Below are positions 55,085 through 64,000 of a DNA stretch of 64,000 bases, piece by piece. Source of the stretch: Vibrio sp. JC009. Lineage in GTDB: Bacteria > Pseudomonadota > Gammaproteobacteria > Enterobacterales > Vibrionaceae. The translations under genes were made by a program, and so were the position numbers. Numbering within the stretch: position 1 is the first letter of the stretch; every line of letters starts with the position of its first letter. A model generated the notes under the pieces. It had not been told where the DNA came from and searched no databases. It saw only the letters and a program-made list of their open reading frames with translations. The stretch is taken from assembly GCF_029016485.1 (NCBI RefSeq), contig NZ_CP092106.1, forward strand, positions 806,001-870,000, read 5' to 3'.

Positions 55085-56878
55085 TTACTCTGCCGATAAT
55101 GAAATAGTAAACTTAGCACCGCCAAGCTCAGAACTGTCAATGGAAAGCCTGCCATCCATGTTTTGAATTATCTGTAGGGATATAGAGAGCCCGAGCCCCA
55201 GTCCGTCACTCTTTGTTGTATAGAAAGGTTCAAAGAGCTTAGGCATAGTGTCTTCCAGTATGCCGTTACCTGAGTCTTCTACAGAAAGTTTTACCGAGTT
55301 CTCCTCTTCATAGAGCATGATTCTGATCCGTTTATCTTCGCACTCTTTCAGCGCTTCGATGGCGTTCGATAACAGGTTTATCAGTACCTGCCCCAACTGG
55401 AGGGGGATGATTTTGGCTTTTGTTTCTGGTTCAGCGATCAGTGACTCCAGTTCAATCTGCTCAGAGCGGAGCCGGGTTTTCATTAAATCGACAGTAGAAA
55501 CAATAACGGGCTGAACCTGTGTGATGACCAGCTCCTCTGAAGAGCTTTTACGGGCAAAGCTTTTTAGCTGCTGGCTTATTTTCGCCATCCGTTCTGTCAG
55601 GTCTGAGATACGGGAAAGGTTATCAGCCGTTCTTTCCGGCTGTCCTTTATCCAGAAACTTTTTACCGTTTTCAGCAAAACTGCGAATCGCAGCAAGTGGG
55701 TTGTTCAGTTCGTGACTGATGCTGGCGGACATTTCGCCAAGCACGGCAAGCTTTGCGGCCTGAATCAGTTCATCCTGAGTTTTCCTCAGAGCCGCTTCGG
55801 TTTTCTCCCGCTCCTCGATCTCTTTCTGAAGTTTGGCTGTTCGTGTCTTCACCTGGTACTCCAGCCGCTGTTTAGCTTCCTCTTCGATATGGGCTATCTG
55901 CTGTGTTCTCTCCCGGCGGTCTTTGATAAGCAGCCAGGATGCAACAATAAGAGCGAAGGCCACGGTTAGCATGGCGGTAAAGCTCATGGCAGACCAGAAA
56001 AGCTGTATTTTGGGTGAAAGGATGCTGACGGTCAGGTTCTGGAAGTCCACCTCTTGCTGACTGCTGATGTAGGTGCCGTTTCCCGGCGCCGAGTTCTGCT
56101 TTATCAGTTCGCTGGTGTTTTCCGGGGCTGGCTGTGAGGCTTTGGTCCGGGTGAAATTAAGGGAAACAATCTCTTTATCCAGATATTGCTGGCTTTCGCT
56201 AATGGCCTGTTTCTGTTTTTCTGAAAGGGGAGTAAAGCTTTTATACAGCCATTTAGTATGGCTGGACATAAAGATAATGCCCTTGTTATCGCTGACAAGC
56301 ACATAGCTGCCGTTACCGGCCCAGTTCTGTTCTATATCGGTCAGGTTGGTTTTTACCACAATGATTCCGAGAATTTCAGCGGCATGGACTATGGGAAAGG
56401 AGTAATAAAAACCTCGTTTACCTGAGGTGGAACCCAGAGCAAAGTACTGCCCTTTGTCACCTTGTATGGCTTGCTGGAAGTAGGGCCTGAATGCAAAGTT
56501 TCTTCCGATAAAGCTGTTTTCTTTTTGCCAGTTGCTTGACGCTAATGTTGTTCCTTCGATATTAAGCAGGTAGGTGTCGGAGGCCTCTATAATCTGGTTA
56601 ACCTCAAGAAGGTAACGGTTAGCTAAATCTATCTGAGCGGAATTAGCCGGATTTTTTAACGCATCAATAAGTTCACTGTCCTTTGACAGCAGTTGTGGAA
56701 TATAGGTGTACTTTTCTAAAAGCGCAGACAACTGGGAAGCGTAGCTGTGAAGTTTGGTGTTATCAGCAGTTACCTGCCTTTCATAGCTGAAATTCCAGTA
56801 GAGCTGACCTCCCAGCGCAATGGTGAGAAAATAAAGGAGAGCAATAGTAATCACAACACGCTTTTTTCGTCTTCTCAC
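55085..56878 (-). CDS. dctB: C4-dicarboxylate sensor histidine kinase DctB
   Basis: The 597-residue kinase has two membrane segments (KRVVITIALLYFLTIALGGQLYW at about residues 6-28; AMSFTAMLTVAFALIVASWLLI at about 300) flanking a large periplasmic double-Cache sensor domain, then a coiled coil (about 330-375) and the kinase core: H box MSASISHELNNPLAAIRSF, N box LINLLSNAIEAL and G boxes VEDSGNGI and GLGLGLSI. The frame is open to 56929, but GTG at 56878 has GGAG eight bases upstream and gives the better signal-anchor start. It pairs with DctD. Confidence 0.92.
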   Translation of the reverse strand: MRRRKKRVVITIALLYFLTIALGGQLYWNFSYERQVTADNTKLHSYASQLSALLEKYTYIPQLLSKDSELIDALKNPANSAQIDLANRYLLEVNQIIEASDTYLLNIEGTTLASSNWQKENSFIGRNFAFRPYFQQAIQGDKGQYFALGSTSGKRGFYYSFPIVHAAEILGIIVVKTNLTDIEQNWAGNGSYVLVSDNKGIIFMSSHTKWLYKSFTPLSEKQKQAISESQQYLDKEIVSLNFTRTKASQPAPENTSELIKQNSAPGNGTYISSQQEVDFQNLTVSILSPKIQLFWSAMSFTAMLTVAFALIVASWLLIKDRRERTQQIAHIEEEAKQRLEYQVKTRTAKLQKEIEEREKTEAALRKTQDELIQAAKLAVLGEMSASISHELNNPLAAIRSFAENGKKFLDKGQPERTADNLSRISDLTERMAKISQQLKSFARKSSSEELVITQVQPVIVSTVDLMKTRLRSEQIELESLIAEPETKAKIIPLQLGQVLINLLSNAIEALKECEDKRIRIMLYEEENSVKLSVEDSGNGILEDTMPKLFEPFYTTKSDGLGLGLSISLQIIQNMDGRLSIDSSELGGAKFTISLSAE

Positions 56879-57359
56879 GTATCCATCTCCGTATACATTT
56901 TTCCTTAGATTAGTTTTGCACACAGCCACAAAGACGAAGGAAATGGACTGTCAAAACAAGACAAAGATCTCTTTTTACCTAATTAATCAAAAAAAACTCT
57001 TCGCTCTGTTGAAAAAACATATATCGTCCCCATTTCTGTGGCGATGTTGGTCAAATTAGCAGTGAGTTGCTGTGTTTGTATCAACTTAGGTTGAGAATTT
57101 AGGTGATGACTCGACAGCGCTTAGTCATATCGCTAGAATGTCGCGTCTAATTTTTTGGTCCTGAGGCTAATCGGAGATACCTTTTCTTATTATTTGGGCA
57201 AAGATATCGCTGATTAGTCCGGTATTTGAATATCAGATACCGATGCTCGATTTAGAATCAGTACCCAAGGTGCTACAAGGATACAGCCTGCTGCTATGTG
57301 AAACATGCAGAGGTTAAGATACTCAGAGAAACTGAGTTAGTTTTGAGGTTTATAAAATA
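56879..57359. other. Divergent spacer between dctB and tig
   Basis: No gene, terminator or clear repeat is seen in these 481 bases. The part close to tig probably holds its promoter, but I could not fix a convincing -35/-10 pair; the last bases GAGGTTTATAAAATAATG show only a modest ribosome-binding site. Confidence 0.5.
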
Positions 57360-58664
57360 ATGCAAGCTACTGTTGAAACTCTAGAAGGCCTAGAACGCCG
57401 TCTATCAATTACTGTTCCTGCTGCAAACATTGAAGATGCAGTTACAGCGGAACTTCGCAACATCGCTAAAAACCGTCGTTTCGATGGTTTCCGTAAAGGT
57501 AAAGTGCCTTTGAAGATGGTTGCTCAAATGTACGGCAAAGCAGTACGTCAAGACGTAATGGGCGAAGTGATGCAGCGTCACTTCATCGAAGCTATCGTTA
57601 AAGAAAAAATCAACCCGGCTGGCGCTCCTACTTTTGAGCCGGTTGAAAACGAAGCTGGTAAAGATCTTGTATTCAACGCGACTTTCGAAGTTTACCCGGA
57701 AATCGAACTGAAAGGTCTTGAGAACGTTACTGTTGAAAAGCCAGTAGTAGAAGTTAAAGATGCTGACGTTGAAGAGATGATCGAAACTCTTCGCAAGCAG
57801 CAGGCTGGTTGGGTTGAAGTTGAAGAAGCTGCTGAAGAAGGCAAGCGCGCAACTATCGACTTCACTGGTTCTATCGACGGTGAAGAGTTCGAAGGCGGTA
57901 AAGCTGAGAACTTCCCACTAGAGATGGGTGCTGGCCGCATGATCCCTGGTTTTGAAGACGGTATCGCAGGCAAGACTGCTGGTATGGAATTCGAAATCGA
58001 CGTGACTTTCCCGGAAGACTACCACGCTGAAAACCTAAAAGGTAAAGCAGCTAAGTTCCTTATCAAAGTGAACAAGGTTGAAGCTCGTGAACTACCTGAA
58101 CTAAACGACGAGTTCGTTGCTAAGTTCGGTGTTGCTGAAGGCGGTGTTGATGCTCTTAAAGCTGAAGTTCGTAAGAACATGGAGCGTGAGCTTAAGCAAG
58201 CAGTTAAGAACAAGATCAAAGAACAGGCTATCGACGGTCTGGTTGAGCAGAACGAAATCGACGTTCCTTCTGCACTTATCGATCAGGAAATCGGTGTTCT
58301 TCGCCAGCAGGCTGCACAGCGTTTCGGCGGTAACCCAGAAGCTGCTGAGCAACTTCCACGTGAACTGTTCGAAGAGCAGGCTAAGCGTCGCGTAGTTGTT
58401 GGTCTTCTTCTTGGTGAAGTAATCAAGTCTGAAGAGCTGAAAGCTGACGACGAGAAAGTGAAAGCGCTAATCGAAGAGATGGCAACAGCTTACGAAGATC
58501 CATCTGAAGTAGTTGCATACTACGAGCAGAACGAAGAGATGATGAACAACATGCGTAACGTTGCTCTTGAAGAGCAGGCTATCGACGCAATCATCGCTAA
58601 AGCTCAGGTAAGCGAAAAAGAGACTGCGTTCAACGATCTTATGAACCAGCAGCCAGCTGCTTAA
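57360..58664 (+). CDS. tig: Trigger factor, ribosome-associated chaperone
   Basis: The 434-residue chaperone binds the ribosome exit tunnel and nascent chains. It has the N-terminal ribosome-binding domain with the signature [11 protein letters not shown] (FRK motif near residue 44), an FKBP-type peptidyl-prolyl isomerase domain (about 150-245: [17 protein letters not shown]...[11 protein letters not shown]), and a helical C-terminal chaperone domain. The codon use is strongly biased, as expected for an abundant protein. It heads the tig-clpP-clpX-lon order common in gammaproteobacteria. Confidence 0.98.
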   Translation: MQATVETLEGLERRLSITVPAANIEDAVTAELRNIAKNRRFDGFRKGKVPLKMVAQMYGKAVRQDVMGEVMQRHFIEAIVKEKINPAGAPTFEPVENEAGKDLVFNATFEVYPEIELKGLENVTVEKPVVEVKDADVEEMIETLRKQQAGWVEVEEAAEEGKRATIDFTGSIDGEEFEGGKAENFPLEMGAGRMIPGFEDGIAGKTAGMEFEIDVTFPEDYHAENLKGKAAKFLIKVNKVEARELPELNDEFVAKFGVAEGGVDALKAEVRKNMERELKQAVKNKIKEQAIDGLVEQNEIDVPSALIDQEIGVLRQQAAQRFGGNPEAAEQLPRELFEEQAKRRVVVGLLLGEVIKSEELKADDEKVKALIEEMATAYEDPSEVVAYYEQNEEMMNNMRNVALEEQAIDAIIAKAQVSEKETAFNDLMNQQPAA

Positions 58665-58716
58665 GTTCTCCGTAAGTTAAGCAGAAAGTTGAGCCAGTCT
58701 TAACTTCTCTGCAATC

Positions 58717-58752
58717 AATGGTCCGTTTGAGTTGCTCAATCGGACCATTTTG
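58717..58752 (+). terminator. Terminator of tig
   Basis: AATGGTCCG (58717-58725) pairs with CGGACCATT (58741-58749), with inner TTGAG/CTCAA pairing, followed by TTTT. Confidence 0.8.
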
Positions 58753-58850
58753 TACCATTCTATATAAATGTCTTTTTGCTTCCTAAGTTAAATTAGTGTT
58801 ATAAAGATCTGACATTTACATAGGTTGGTATTATTTAGGGATAGAGATAA

Positions 58851-59477
58851 ATGAGCTTTCAAGATAACAACGCAATGTCACCAATCATGAATGCCTTAGT
58901 GCCAATGGTTGTGGAACAAACTTCTCGTGGTGAGCGCTCTTACGACATCTACTCACGTCTGCTGAAAGAGAGAATCATCTTTCTGACAGGCCAGGTAGAA
59001 GATCAGATGGCTAACCTTGTCGCGGCTCAGTTGCTATTTCTGGAGTCTGAAAATCCGGACAAAGATATTTTCCTTTACATCAACTCTCCGGGCGGAAGTG
59101 TCACTGCGGGCATGTCTATTTATGACACCATGCAGTTTATCAAGCCGGATGTAAGTACTGTATGTATGGGACAGGCATGCTCTATGGGTGCATTCCTGCT
59201 GGCTGGTGGCGCACCGGGTAAGCGTCACGTACTGCCAAACTCAAGAGTGATGATTCACCAGCCTCTTGGCGGCTTCCAGGGCCAGGCATCTGATATTCAG
59301 ATCCACGCTCAGGAAATTCTGACCATTAAAGAGAAGCTGAATCGCCTGTTGGCTGAACACACCGGTCAGCCATTGGAAATCATTGAGCGCGATACGGATC
59401 GCGACAACTTCATGTCTGGTGATCAGGCAGTTGAATACGGTTTGGTGGATTCTGTTCTGAATCACCGTGGCGAATAG
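58851..59477 (+). CDS. clpP: ATP-dependent Clp protease proteolytic subunit
   Basis: The 208-residue serine protease forms the double-ring chamber that works with ClpX and ClpA. The catalytic Ser is in [14 protein letters not shown] (near residue 112), the His in [17 protein letters not shown] and the Asp in [11 protein letters not shown]. The [20 protein letters not shown] segment is characteristic. clpX follows 75 bases downstream. Confidence 0.98.
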   Translation: MSFQDNNAMSPIMNALVPMVVEQTSRGERSYDIYSRLLKERIIFLTGQVEDQMANLVAAQLLFLESENPDKDIFLYINSPGGSVTAGMSIYDTMQFIKPDVSTVCMGQACSMGAFLLAGGAPGKRHVLPNSRVMIHQPLGGFQGQASDIQIHAQEILTIKEKLNRLLAEHTGQPLEIIERDTDRDNFMSGDQAVEYGLVDSVLNHRGE

Positions 59478-59552
59478 CAAATTGCGCGCTGCGTTTTGAC
59501 AGAAATTGATATACACTCAAATCAGATAAGGTAAAGGCTAAGAGGTTAGCGA

Positions 59553-60827
59553 ATGACAGATAAAAGCAAAGAGAGCGGTAAGTTACTGTATTGCTCTTTC
59601 TGCGGCAAAAGCCAGCACGAAGTTCGCAAGCTGATCGCAGGGCCATCTGTTTACATATGTGATGAATGTGTCGATCTGTGTAACGACATCATTCGTGAAG
59701 AGATCAAGGACGTTTTGCCGAAGAAAGAATCTGAGGCACTACCGACACCTCGCGAGATCCGCGAGCACCTTGACGATTATGTAATTGGCCAGGATTATGC
59801 TAAGAAAGTGCTAGCTGTTGCGGTATATAACCACTACAAGCGTTTACGTAATGGTGATACCACTGCGGAAGGTGTGGAACTTGGTAAAAGTAACATCCTT
59901 CTGATTGGTCCAACCGGTAGTGGTAAAACACTGCTGGCGGAAACGCTGGCGCGCTTCCTGGATGTACCGTTTACAATGGCTGATGCAACGACGCTGACAG
60001 AAGCGGGTTACGTTGGTGAAGACGTTGAAAACATCATCCAGAAGCTGCTGCAAAAATGTGATTACGACGTAGCGAAAGCTGAGCGTGGCATTGTCTACAT
60101 CGATGAAATTGACAAGATTTCCCGTAAGGCTGAAAACCCATCTATCACCCGTGATGTTTCCGGTGAAGGTGTACAGCAGGCACTGCTGAAGCTGGTTGAA
60201 GGTACAGTGGCTTCTGTTCCTCCTCAGGGCGGACGTAAGCATCCTCAGCAGGAGTTCCTGCAGGTAGATACATCTAAGATCCTGTTTATCTGTGGCGGTG
60301 CGTTTGCCGGTCTGGATAAAGTGATTGATCAGCGTGTGGCTACAGGTGCTGGTATTGGTTTTGGTGCTGAAGTCCGTTCTAAGGATGAAACTAAGACTAT
60401 TGGTGAACTGTTTATGCAGGTAGAGCCTGAAGATCTGGTGAAATATGGACTGATTCCTGAATTCATCGGTCGTCTTCCGGTAACAACTACTCTGACCGAG
60501 CTGGACGAGGATGCGCTTATTCAGATTCTTTGCGAACCAAAGAACGCGCTTACTAAGCAGTATGCAGCTCTGTTTGAGCTGGAGAACGCTGAGCTTGAGT
60601 TCCGTGAAGACGCTCTGAAGGCAATTGCTAAGAAAGCGATGGACCGTAAAACAGGTGCTCGTGGCCTTCGCTCAATTCTTGAGGGTGTGCTGCTTGAAAC
60701 CATGTACGAGCTTCCGTCTACTTCGGATGTAAGTAAAGTGGTTATTGACGAGTCAGTCATCAATGGCGAGTCTGAGCCTCTGTTGATTTACAACGGAACC
60801 GAAAGCCAGGCTGCTGGCGCTGAGTAA
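59553..60827 (+). CDS. clpX: ATP-dependent Clp protease ATP-binding subunit ClpX
   Basis: The 424-residue AAA+ unfoldase feeds substrates to ClpP. It has the N-terminal zinc-binding domain ([11 protein letters not shown]...CDECVDLC, residues about 15-40), Walker [19 protein letters not shown], Walker [11 protein letters not shown], the pore loop GYVGEDVEN and the ClpP-docking IGF loop ([10 protein letters not shown] near residue 267). It ends in a strong terminator before lon. Confidence 0.98.
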   Translation: MTDKSKESGKLLYCSFCGKSQHEVRKLIAGPSVYICDECVDLCNDIIREEIKDVLPKKESEALPTPREIREHLDDYVIGQDYAKKVLAVAVYNHYKRLRNGDTTAEGVELGKSNILLIGPTGSGKTLLAETLARFLDVPFTMADATTLTEAGYVGEDVENIIQKLLQKCDYDVAKAERGIVYIDEIDKISRKAENPSITRDVSGEGVQQALLKLVEGTVASVPPQGGRKHPQQEFLQVDTSKILFICGGAFAGLDKVIDQRVATGAGIGFGAEVRSKDETKTIGELFMQVEPEDLVKYGLIPEFIGRLPVTTTLTELDEDALIQILCEPKNALTKQYAALFELENAELEFREDALKAIAKKAMDRKTGARGLRSILEGVLLETMYELPSTSDVSKVVIDESVINGESEPLLIYNGTESQAAGAE

Positions 60828-60844
60828 AAATAACTCAAATGGAA

Positions 60845-60877
60845 AGAGGAGGTAAAAAATACCTCCTCTTTTTTTAT
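60845..60877 (+). terminator. Terminator of clpPX
   Basis: AGAGGAGGT (60845-60853) pairs with ACCTCCTCT (60861-60869), followed by a run of T. Confidence 0.9.
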
Positions 60878-60883
60878 TCCTAT

Positions 60884-60911
60884 GTTGAATCTCTTTAAAA
60901 AAACCCCATAT
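60884..60911 (+). promoter_or_regulatory. Sigma-32 type heat-shock promoter of lon
   Basis: GTTGAAT (60884-60890) resembles the -35 CTTGAAA, and CCCCATAT (60904-60911) is a perfect -10 CCCCATnT, with 13 bases between. It lies 35 bases before the lon start codon. Confidence 0.8.
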
Positions 60912-60945
60912 ACTTTCACATAGATAAAGTGGAAGAGAGAAGAAT

Positions 60946-63291
60946 ATGAACTTGGAACGTTCCGAGCGTATAGAGATTCCCGTACTGCCGCTGCGCGATG
61001 TAGTGGTTTACCCTCATATGGTAATTCCTTTGTTTGTTGGCCGTGAAAAATCAATCCGTTGTCTGGAAACAGCGATGGAGCACAACAAACAGATCCTTCT
61101 TGTTGCTCAGAAAGAAGCAGATACCGATGAGCCCTCAATTGATGACCTGTTTGGAATAGGTACCGTCGCAACCATTCTGCAATTGTTGAAACTGCCTGAC
61201 GGCACGGTAAAAGTGCTTGTTGAAGGGCAGCAGCGTGCCCGCATTGAACACTTTATTGAAGGTGAGTTCTTCCAGGCAGAAGCCGAATACCTGATCACGC
61301 CAGAGATGGAAGAGAAGGAAGAAGAAGTGATTGTCCGCAGTGCGATCAATCAGTTTGAAGGCTTTATCAAGCTGAATAAGAAGATTCCGCCAGAGGTGCT
61401 GACTTCTCTGAACGGCATCGACGAGGCTGCTCGCCTTGCGGATACCATTGCTGCTCACATGCCTTTAAAACTTGCTGAGAAGCAGCAGGTGCTTGAAATT
61501 ATTGATGTGAACGAGCGTCTGGAATTTTTGATGGGGCAGATGGAGTCGGAAATCGACCTGCTTCAGGTTGAAAAACGTATCCGTGGCCGCGTTAAGAAGC
61601 AGATGGAAAAATCTCAACGCGAGTACTATCTGAATGAGCAGATGAAGGCGATTCAGAAAGAACTGGGTGAGATGGACGATGCGCCTGATGAATTTGAAAC
61701 TCTGAAGAAGAAGATTGAAGAGTCGAAAATGCCTCAGGAAGCGCGTGAAAAGACGGAACAGGAACTGCAGAAGCTGAAGATGATGTCTCCGATGTCTGCT
61801 GAAGCAACGGTGGTTCGCAGCTACATTGACTGGATGGTTGGTGTACCTTGGTCTAAGCGCTCAAAAGTTAAGAAGAATCTGGCGAAAGCGGAAGAGATCC
61901 TTAACGAAGACCATTACGGTCTTGAGCGTGTTAAAGAACGTATTCTTGAGTACCTTGCGGTTCAGAACCGCATCAACAAGCTGAAAGGTCCGATTCTTTG
62001 CCTTGTTGGTCCTCCTGGCGTGGGTAAAACTTCTCTTGGCCGTTCTATCGCATCGGCGACAGGTCGTAAGTATACCCGTATGGCTCTGGGTGGCGTTCGT
62101 GATGAAGCGGAAATCCGCGGTCACAGACGTACTTACATCGGCTCTCTGCCGGGTAAACTTATTCAGAAAATGTCTAAGGTTGGGGTGAAGAACCCGCTGT
62201 TCCTTCTGGATGAAATCGACAAGATGTCTTCAGATATGCGCGGTGACCCGTCGTCAGCTCTGCTTGAAGTGCTTGACCCTGAGCAGAACAACGCCTTCAA
62301 CGATCACTATCTGGAAGTGGATTATGACCTTTCAGACGTTATGTTTGTTGCCACTTCGAACTCAATGAACATTCCGGGCCCACTACTGGACCGTATGGAA
62401 GTGATTCGTCTGTCCGGTTACACCGAAGATGAAAAGCTGAATATCGCTAAGCGCCATCTGGTTGAAAAGCAGATGCAGCGTAACGGACTGAAAGCGGGTG
62501 AAGTTGAGATTGAAGACTCAGCGATTATCGGCATTATCCGTTACTACACACGTGAAGCCGGTGTTCGTGGCCTTGAGCGTGAAATCTCCAAGATCTGCCG
62601 TAAAGCGGTTAAGAACATCCTGCTGGATAAAGATCTGAAGCAGGTTGTGGTGAACATGGATAATCTGAAGGATTATCTGGGTGTTCAGCGTCACGACTAT
62701 GGCAAAGCGGATGACAGCAACCGTATCGGTCAGGTTACCGGCCTTGCATGGACAGAAGTGGGCGGCGATCTGCTGACTATCGAGACAGAAGCTATGCCGG
62801 GTAAAGGCAAGCTGACTCAGACCGGCTCTCTTGGCGATGTAATGCAGGAGTCTATCCAGGCGGCAATGACAGTGGTTCGCACCCGTACCGATAAACTGGG
62901 CATCAACGAAGACTTCTACGAGAAGCGTGATATTCACGTTCACGTACCTGAAGGTGCAACGCCAAAAGATGGCCCAAGTGCGGGTATCGCTATGTGTACG
63001 GCTCTGGTTTCTAGCTTAACCGGAAATCCTGTGCGTGCGGATGTGGCTATGACGGGTGAAATTACCCTTCGTGGTGAAGTTTTGCCGATTGGCGGGCTGA
63101 AAGAAAAACTGCTGGCTGCACACCGTGGCGGCATCAAAACTGTGCTGATTCCTAAGGATAACGAACGTGATCTTGAGGAAATTCCGGACAATGTTATTGC
63201 CGATCTGGTTATCAAGCCGGTGCAGTGGATTGATGAAGTTTTAGCCGTAGCGCTTGAGAACGACCCTTCTGGCTTTACTGTAGAGTCGTAA
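60946..63291 (+). CDS. lon: ATP-dependent protease Lon
   Basis: The 781-residue protease degrades misfolded and regulatory proteins. It has the N-terminal LAN domain (about residues 10-200: [27 protein letters not shown]), a coiled region, the AAA+ module with Walker [15 protein letters not shown] and Walker [11 protein letters not shown], and the C-terminal protease with the Ser-Lys dyad ([13 protein letters not shown] and [14 protein letters not shown]). It has its own heat-shock type promoter and terminator. Confidence 0.98.
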   Translation: MNLERSERIEIPVLPLRDVVVYPHMVIPLFVGREKSIRCLETAMEHNKQILLVAQKEADTDEPSIDDLFGIGTVATILQLLKLPDGTVKVLVEGQQRARIEHFIEGEFFQAEAEYLITPEMEEKEEEVIVRSAINQFEGFIKLNKKIPPEVLTSLNGIDEAARLADTIAAHMPLKLAEKQQVLEIIDVNERLEFLMGQMESEIDLLQVEKRIRGRVKKQMEKSQREYYLNEQMKAIQKELGEMDDAPDEFETLKKKIEESKMPQEAREKTEQELQKLKMMSPMSAEATVVRSYIDWMVGVPWSKRSKVKKNLAKAEEILNEDHYGLERVKERILEYLAVQNRINKLKGPILCLVGPPGVGKTSLGRSIASATGRKYTRMALGGVRDEAEIRGHRRTYIGSLPGKLIQKMSKVGVKNPLFLLDEIDKMSSDMRGDPSSALLEVLDPEQNNAFNDHYLEVDYDLSDVMFVATSNSMNIPGPLLDRMEVIRLSGYTEDEKLNIAKRHLVEKQMQRNGLKAGEVEIEDSAIIGIIRYYTREAGVRGLEREISKICRKAVKNILLDKDLKQVVVNMDNLKDYLGVQRHDYGKADDSNRIGQVTGLAWTEVGGDLLTIETEAMPGKGKLTQTGSLGDVMQESIQAAMTVVRTRTDKLGINEDFYEKRDIHVHVPEGATPKDGPSAGIAMCTALVSSLTGNPVRADVAMTGEITLRGEVLPIGGLKEKLLAAHRGGIKTVLIPKDNERDLEEIPDNVIADLVIKPVQWIDEVLAVALENDPSGFTVES

Positions 63292-63325
63292 AAAGGTGAT
63301 ATACAGCAAAAATAAGTAAAGAATT

Positions 63326-63366
63326 ACGCTGACAGCATGGAAAAAGGCTTGTCAGCGTTTTTTTTG
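63326..63366 (+). terminator. Terminator of lon
   Basis: ACGCTGACA (63326-63334) pairs with TGTCAGCGT (63350-63358), followed by a long T run. Confidence 0.88.
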
Positions 63367-63490
63367 GGAGCTAACGTATCAAACCATGCCGCAGGGCTTG
63401 TGATTAAAGGCCTGCGGTAAAATTTAATATCTCAAATGGAACGAATGTTACCAACTAAAAAAATAATCGGTAACGATAAGGGGAATAACC

Positions 63491-63763
63491 GTGAATAAGA
63501 CACAATTAGTAGAAAAAATTGCAGAAAGCGCAGATATCTCAAAAGCATCAGCGGGCCGTGCTCTTGACGCATTCATTGAAGCAGTGACTGACACTCTTAA
63601 GGAAGAAGAGCAGGTAGCTCTTGTTGGCTTTGGTACTTTCAGCGTACGTACACGTGCAGCACGCACTGGCCGCAACCCTAAGACTGGTGAAGAAATCCAG
63701 ATTGCAGAAGCTAAAGTTCCTGCATTCAAAGCTGGTAAAGCTCTAAAAGACGCGTGTAACTAA
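63491..63763 (+). CDS. hupB: DNA-binding protein HU-beta
   Basis: The 90-residue nucleoid protein starts with GTG and the HU signature [19 protein letters not shown]; the DNA-contacting arm has [19 protein letters not shown] (in the GFGTF-x-RNP pattern of the family), ending with GKALKDACN. It bends and compacts DNA as a homodimer or with HU-alpha. It lies after lon, as in E. coli, and before ppiD. Confidence 0.98.
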   Translation: MNKTQLVEKIAESADISKASAGRALDAFIEAVTDTLKEEEQVALVGFGTFSVRTRAARTGRNPKTGEEIQIAEAKVPAFKAGKALKDACN

Positions 63764-63819
63764 TCGAGTTACGGGCTTTCAAAACAGAAGACTATATCTT
63801 GGGTTTTGAATCTGTAATT

Positions 63820-63849
63820 ATGCGCATCATACTGGTGCGCATTTCTTTT
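63820..63849 (+). terminator. Terminator of hupB
   Basis: ATGCGCA (63820-63826) pairs with TGCGCAT (63836-63842), followed by a T-rich stretch. Confidence 0.75.
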
Positions 63850-63938
63850 TCTGATATCATCTGCTCATTCAACTTCAAACCCGGGTCGCTGGACAGGAAC
63901 AACCGCAGCAGGCTCAACCATCGGAGAATTAAAAGATT

Positions 63939-64000
63939 ATGATGGATCGATTACGCGAGGGCGTAAACAGCATCGCAGTTAAAATTATTTTGGGGCTTAT
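63939..64000 (+). CDS. ppiD: Periplasmic folding chaperone/isomerase PpiD, 5' end only
   Basis: The window ends inside this gene. The visible 20 residues, MMDRLREGVNSIAVKIILGL, closely resemble the start of E. coli PpiD (cytoplasmic tail then membrane anchor), and the position after hupB is the conserved one. Two adjacent ATGs (63939, 63942) are possible starts. PpiD is a membrane-anchored parvulin-like chaperone at the Sec exit; the later domains are outside the window. Confidence 0.85.
   Translation, partial: MMDRLREGVNSIAVKIILGL

Overview
This looks like chromosomal DNA of a marine gammaproteobacterium of the family Vibrionaceae, most likely a Vibrio. Pointers are motY (sodium-driven flagellar motor) next to rnt, sodB beside grxD, minCDE with ycgL, folD beside tRNA-Arg(TCT), a dctPQM-dctBD dicarboxylate system, and the tig-clpP-clpX-lon-hupB-ppiD block. 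Most genes are ordinary housekeeping genes; the accessory material lies mainly between about 28.2 and 40.2 kb. No phage, transposase, rRNA or CRISPR array was seen.

Layout. 0-2.4 kb: end of sucB, then sucCD (TCA cycle). 2.4-7 kb: torYZ (pentaheme cytochrome plus TMAO/S-oxide reductase), with a divergent XRE-cupin regulator across a spacer that carries a repeated palindrome. 7-9.6 kb: AraC-type regulator, siderophore-interacting flavoprotein and a serine-recombinase-like protein that has lost active-site arginines. 9.7-24.2 kb: a two-PAS diguanylate cyclase, sodB, grxD, a transporter, rnt, motY, purU, yoaA, tsaB, a hydrolase, fadD and rnd. 24.2-27.8 kb: a palindromic MITE-like element, ppsA and divergent ppsR.

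28.5-37.5 kb: an accessory cluster holding an orphan solute-binding protein, a glycyl radical enzyme (GRE) with its radical-SAM activase, a GntR/FCD regulator and a complete TRAP transporter. Two near-identical operator-like sites, one in the promoter of the activase-GRE operon and one in front of the TRAP operon, tie these parts into one regulon. Imperfect repeats near 28.2, 29.5, 37.9 and 38.1 kb surround it. The GRE has the Cys-x-Glu active site of radical eliminases, but I cannot assign its substrate. This cluster is the best candidate for an undescribed pathway: import of an acid, then anaerobic radical cleavage or dehydration.

38-40.2 kb: a hipBA toxin-antitoxin operon with four palindromic operators, then a 55-residue lysine-rich histone-H1-like protein. 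40.4-47.9 kb: minCDE, ycgL, a lytic transglycosylase, folD, tRNA-Arg, a second orphan solute-binding protein, a tiny membrane protein and a PAS-type chemoreceptor. 47.9-50.1 kb: an octaheme cytochrome with a cytochrome b partner, probably anaerobic respiration, with an FNR-like site upstream. 50.5-56.9 kb: dctPQM with a sigma-54 promoter, and its two-component system dctBD. 57.4-64 kb: tig, clpP, clpX, lon (with a sigma-32 type promoter), hupB and the start of ppiD.

All assignments come from reading the sequence and from remembered family features; no database search was run.
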